Assembly: GCA_027621405.1 (NCBI GenBank)
Contig: JAQCBT010000002.1
Coordinates: 207,133 to 271,132 of the forward strand
Length of the DNA stretch: 64,000 nt
Origin: Pseudomonadota bacterium
Lineage (GTDB): Bacteria > Pseudomonadota > Gammaproteobacteria > Pseudomonadales > Pseudohongiellaceae
Reading direction: 5' to 3'
Both the position numbers and the translations under genes were made by a program. Shown here piece after piece: positions 63,966 through 64,000 of the stretch. Position 1 is the stretch's first letter. The number at the start of each line of letters is the position of its first letter. Under the pieces are notes generated by a model, which saw nothing but the letters and a program-made list of their open reading frames with translations, was not told where the DNA came from and searched no databases.

Positions 63966-64000
63966 ACCCCTTTTGAGGCCAGTGATTATATGGTGTCGGT

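Overview
The window is a core chromosomal segment of a Gram-negative gammaproteobacterium. Gene order follows the Pseudomonas-type arrangement closely: rapZ-ptsN-rpoN-lpt-kds, murA-hisG-hisD-degS-like, cysD-cysNC, zapE, rplM-rpsI-petABC-sspAB, diaA-yraN-lpoA-rsmI-rnpB, the complete dcw cluster, lpxC-secA-argJ, and yacG-coaE-pilDCB-pilA. Lipid A/LPS, outer-membrane lipid transport, meso-DAP-type peptidoglycan and type IVa pilus genes all point to Gammaproteobacteria near Pseudomonadales/Cellvibrionales. The species cannot be named from the sequence alone. No tRNA, CRISPR array, insertion sequence or prophage gene was seen.

Layout: (1) 1-7577, minus strand: nitrogen-PTS and sigma-54 genes (rapZ partial, ptsN, rpoN), then LPS export and Kdo synthesis (lptB, lptA, lptC, kdsC, kdsD) and a YrbG-type cation exchanger. 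(2) 7950-14130: mlaC-ibaG-murA, short-form hisG and hisD, a DegS-like site-1 protease (minus) and a Nif3-family protein. (3) 14145-19008: a near-perfect 28-bp inverted repeat, sulfate activation (cysD, cysNC), and the division factors zapG and zapE. (4) 19120-24180: rplM-rpsI, then petA with a fused cytochrome b/c1 gene, then sspA-sspB. (5) 24195-29399: dolP-diaA-yraN-lpoA (minus), rsmI and the RNase P RNA gene. (6) 29509-46705: the mra/dcw cluster from mraZ to ftsZ, preceded by a promoter and a phased array of probable MraZ operators. (7) 47336-54383: lpxC, an M23 peptidase, secA, argJ and a Nudix-ThiE fusion. (8) 54384-56877: a large secreted protein of unknown function, the only clearly accessory gene. 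(9) 56903-64000: yacG, coaE, pilD, pilC, pilB, the pilin accessory gene tfpZ and two tandem pilin genes.

Functionally the window is dominated by envelope growth and division: UDP-GlcNAc is committed to peptidoglycan (murA) or lipid A (lpxC), the Mur/Fts cluster builds and divides the wall, Lpt/Kds and Mla handle LPS and phospholipid, LpoA, DegS and DolP act on envelope assembly or stress, and SecA and PilD/B/C move proteins outward.

The most notable departures from the expected layout are the single-ORF cytochrome b-c1 fusion with a divergent Rieske motif, the absence of mlaFEDB beside mlaC and of hpf beside rpoN, an intrinsic terminator for the opposite strand embedded in the sspB coding tail, a MITE/REP-like palindrome, and a pilin locus with a candidate sigma-54 promoter. 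I did not find a clearly new defence or biosynthetic system. The best candidate for new biology is the secreted beta-propeller-like protein at 54781-56877.
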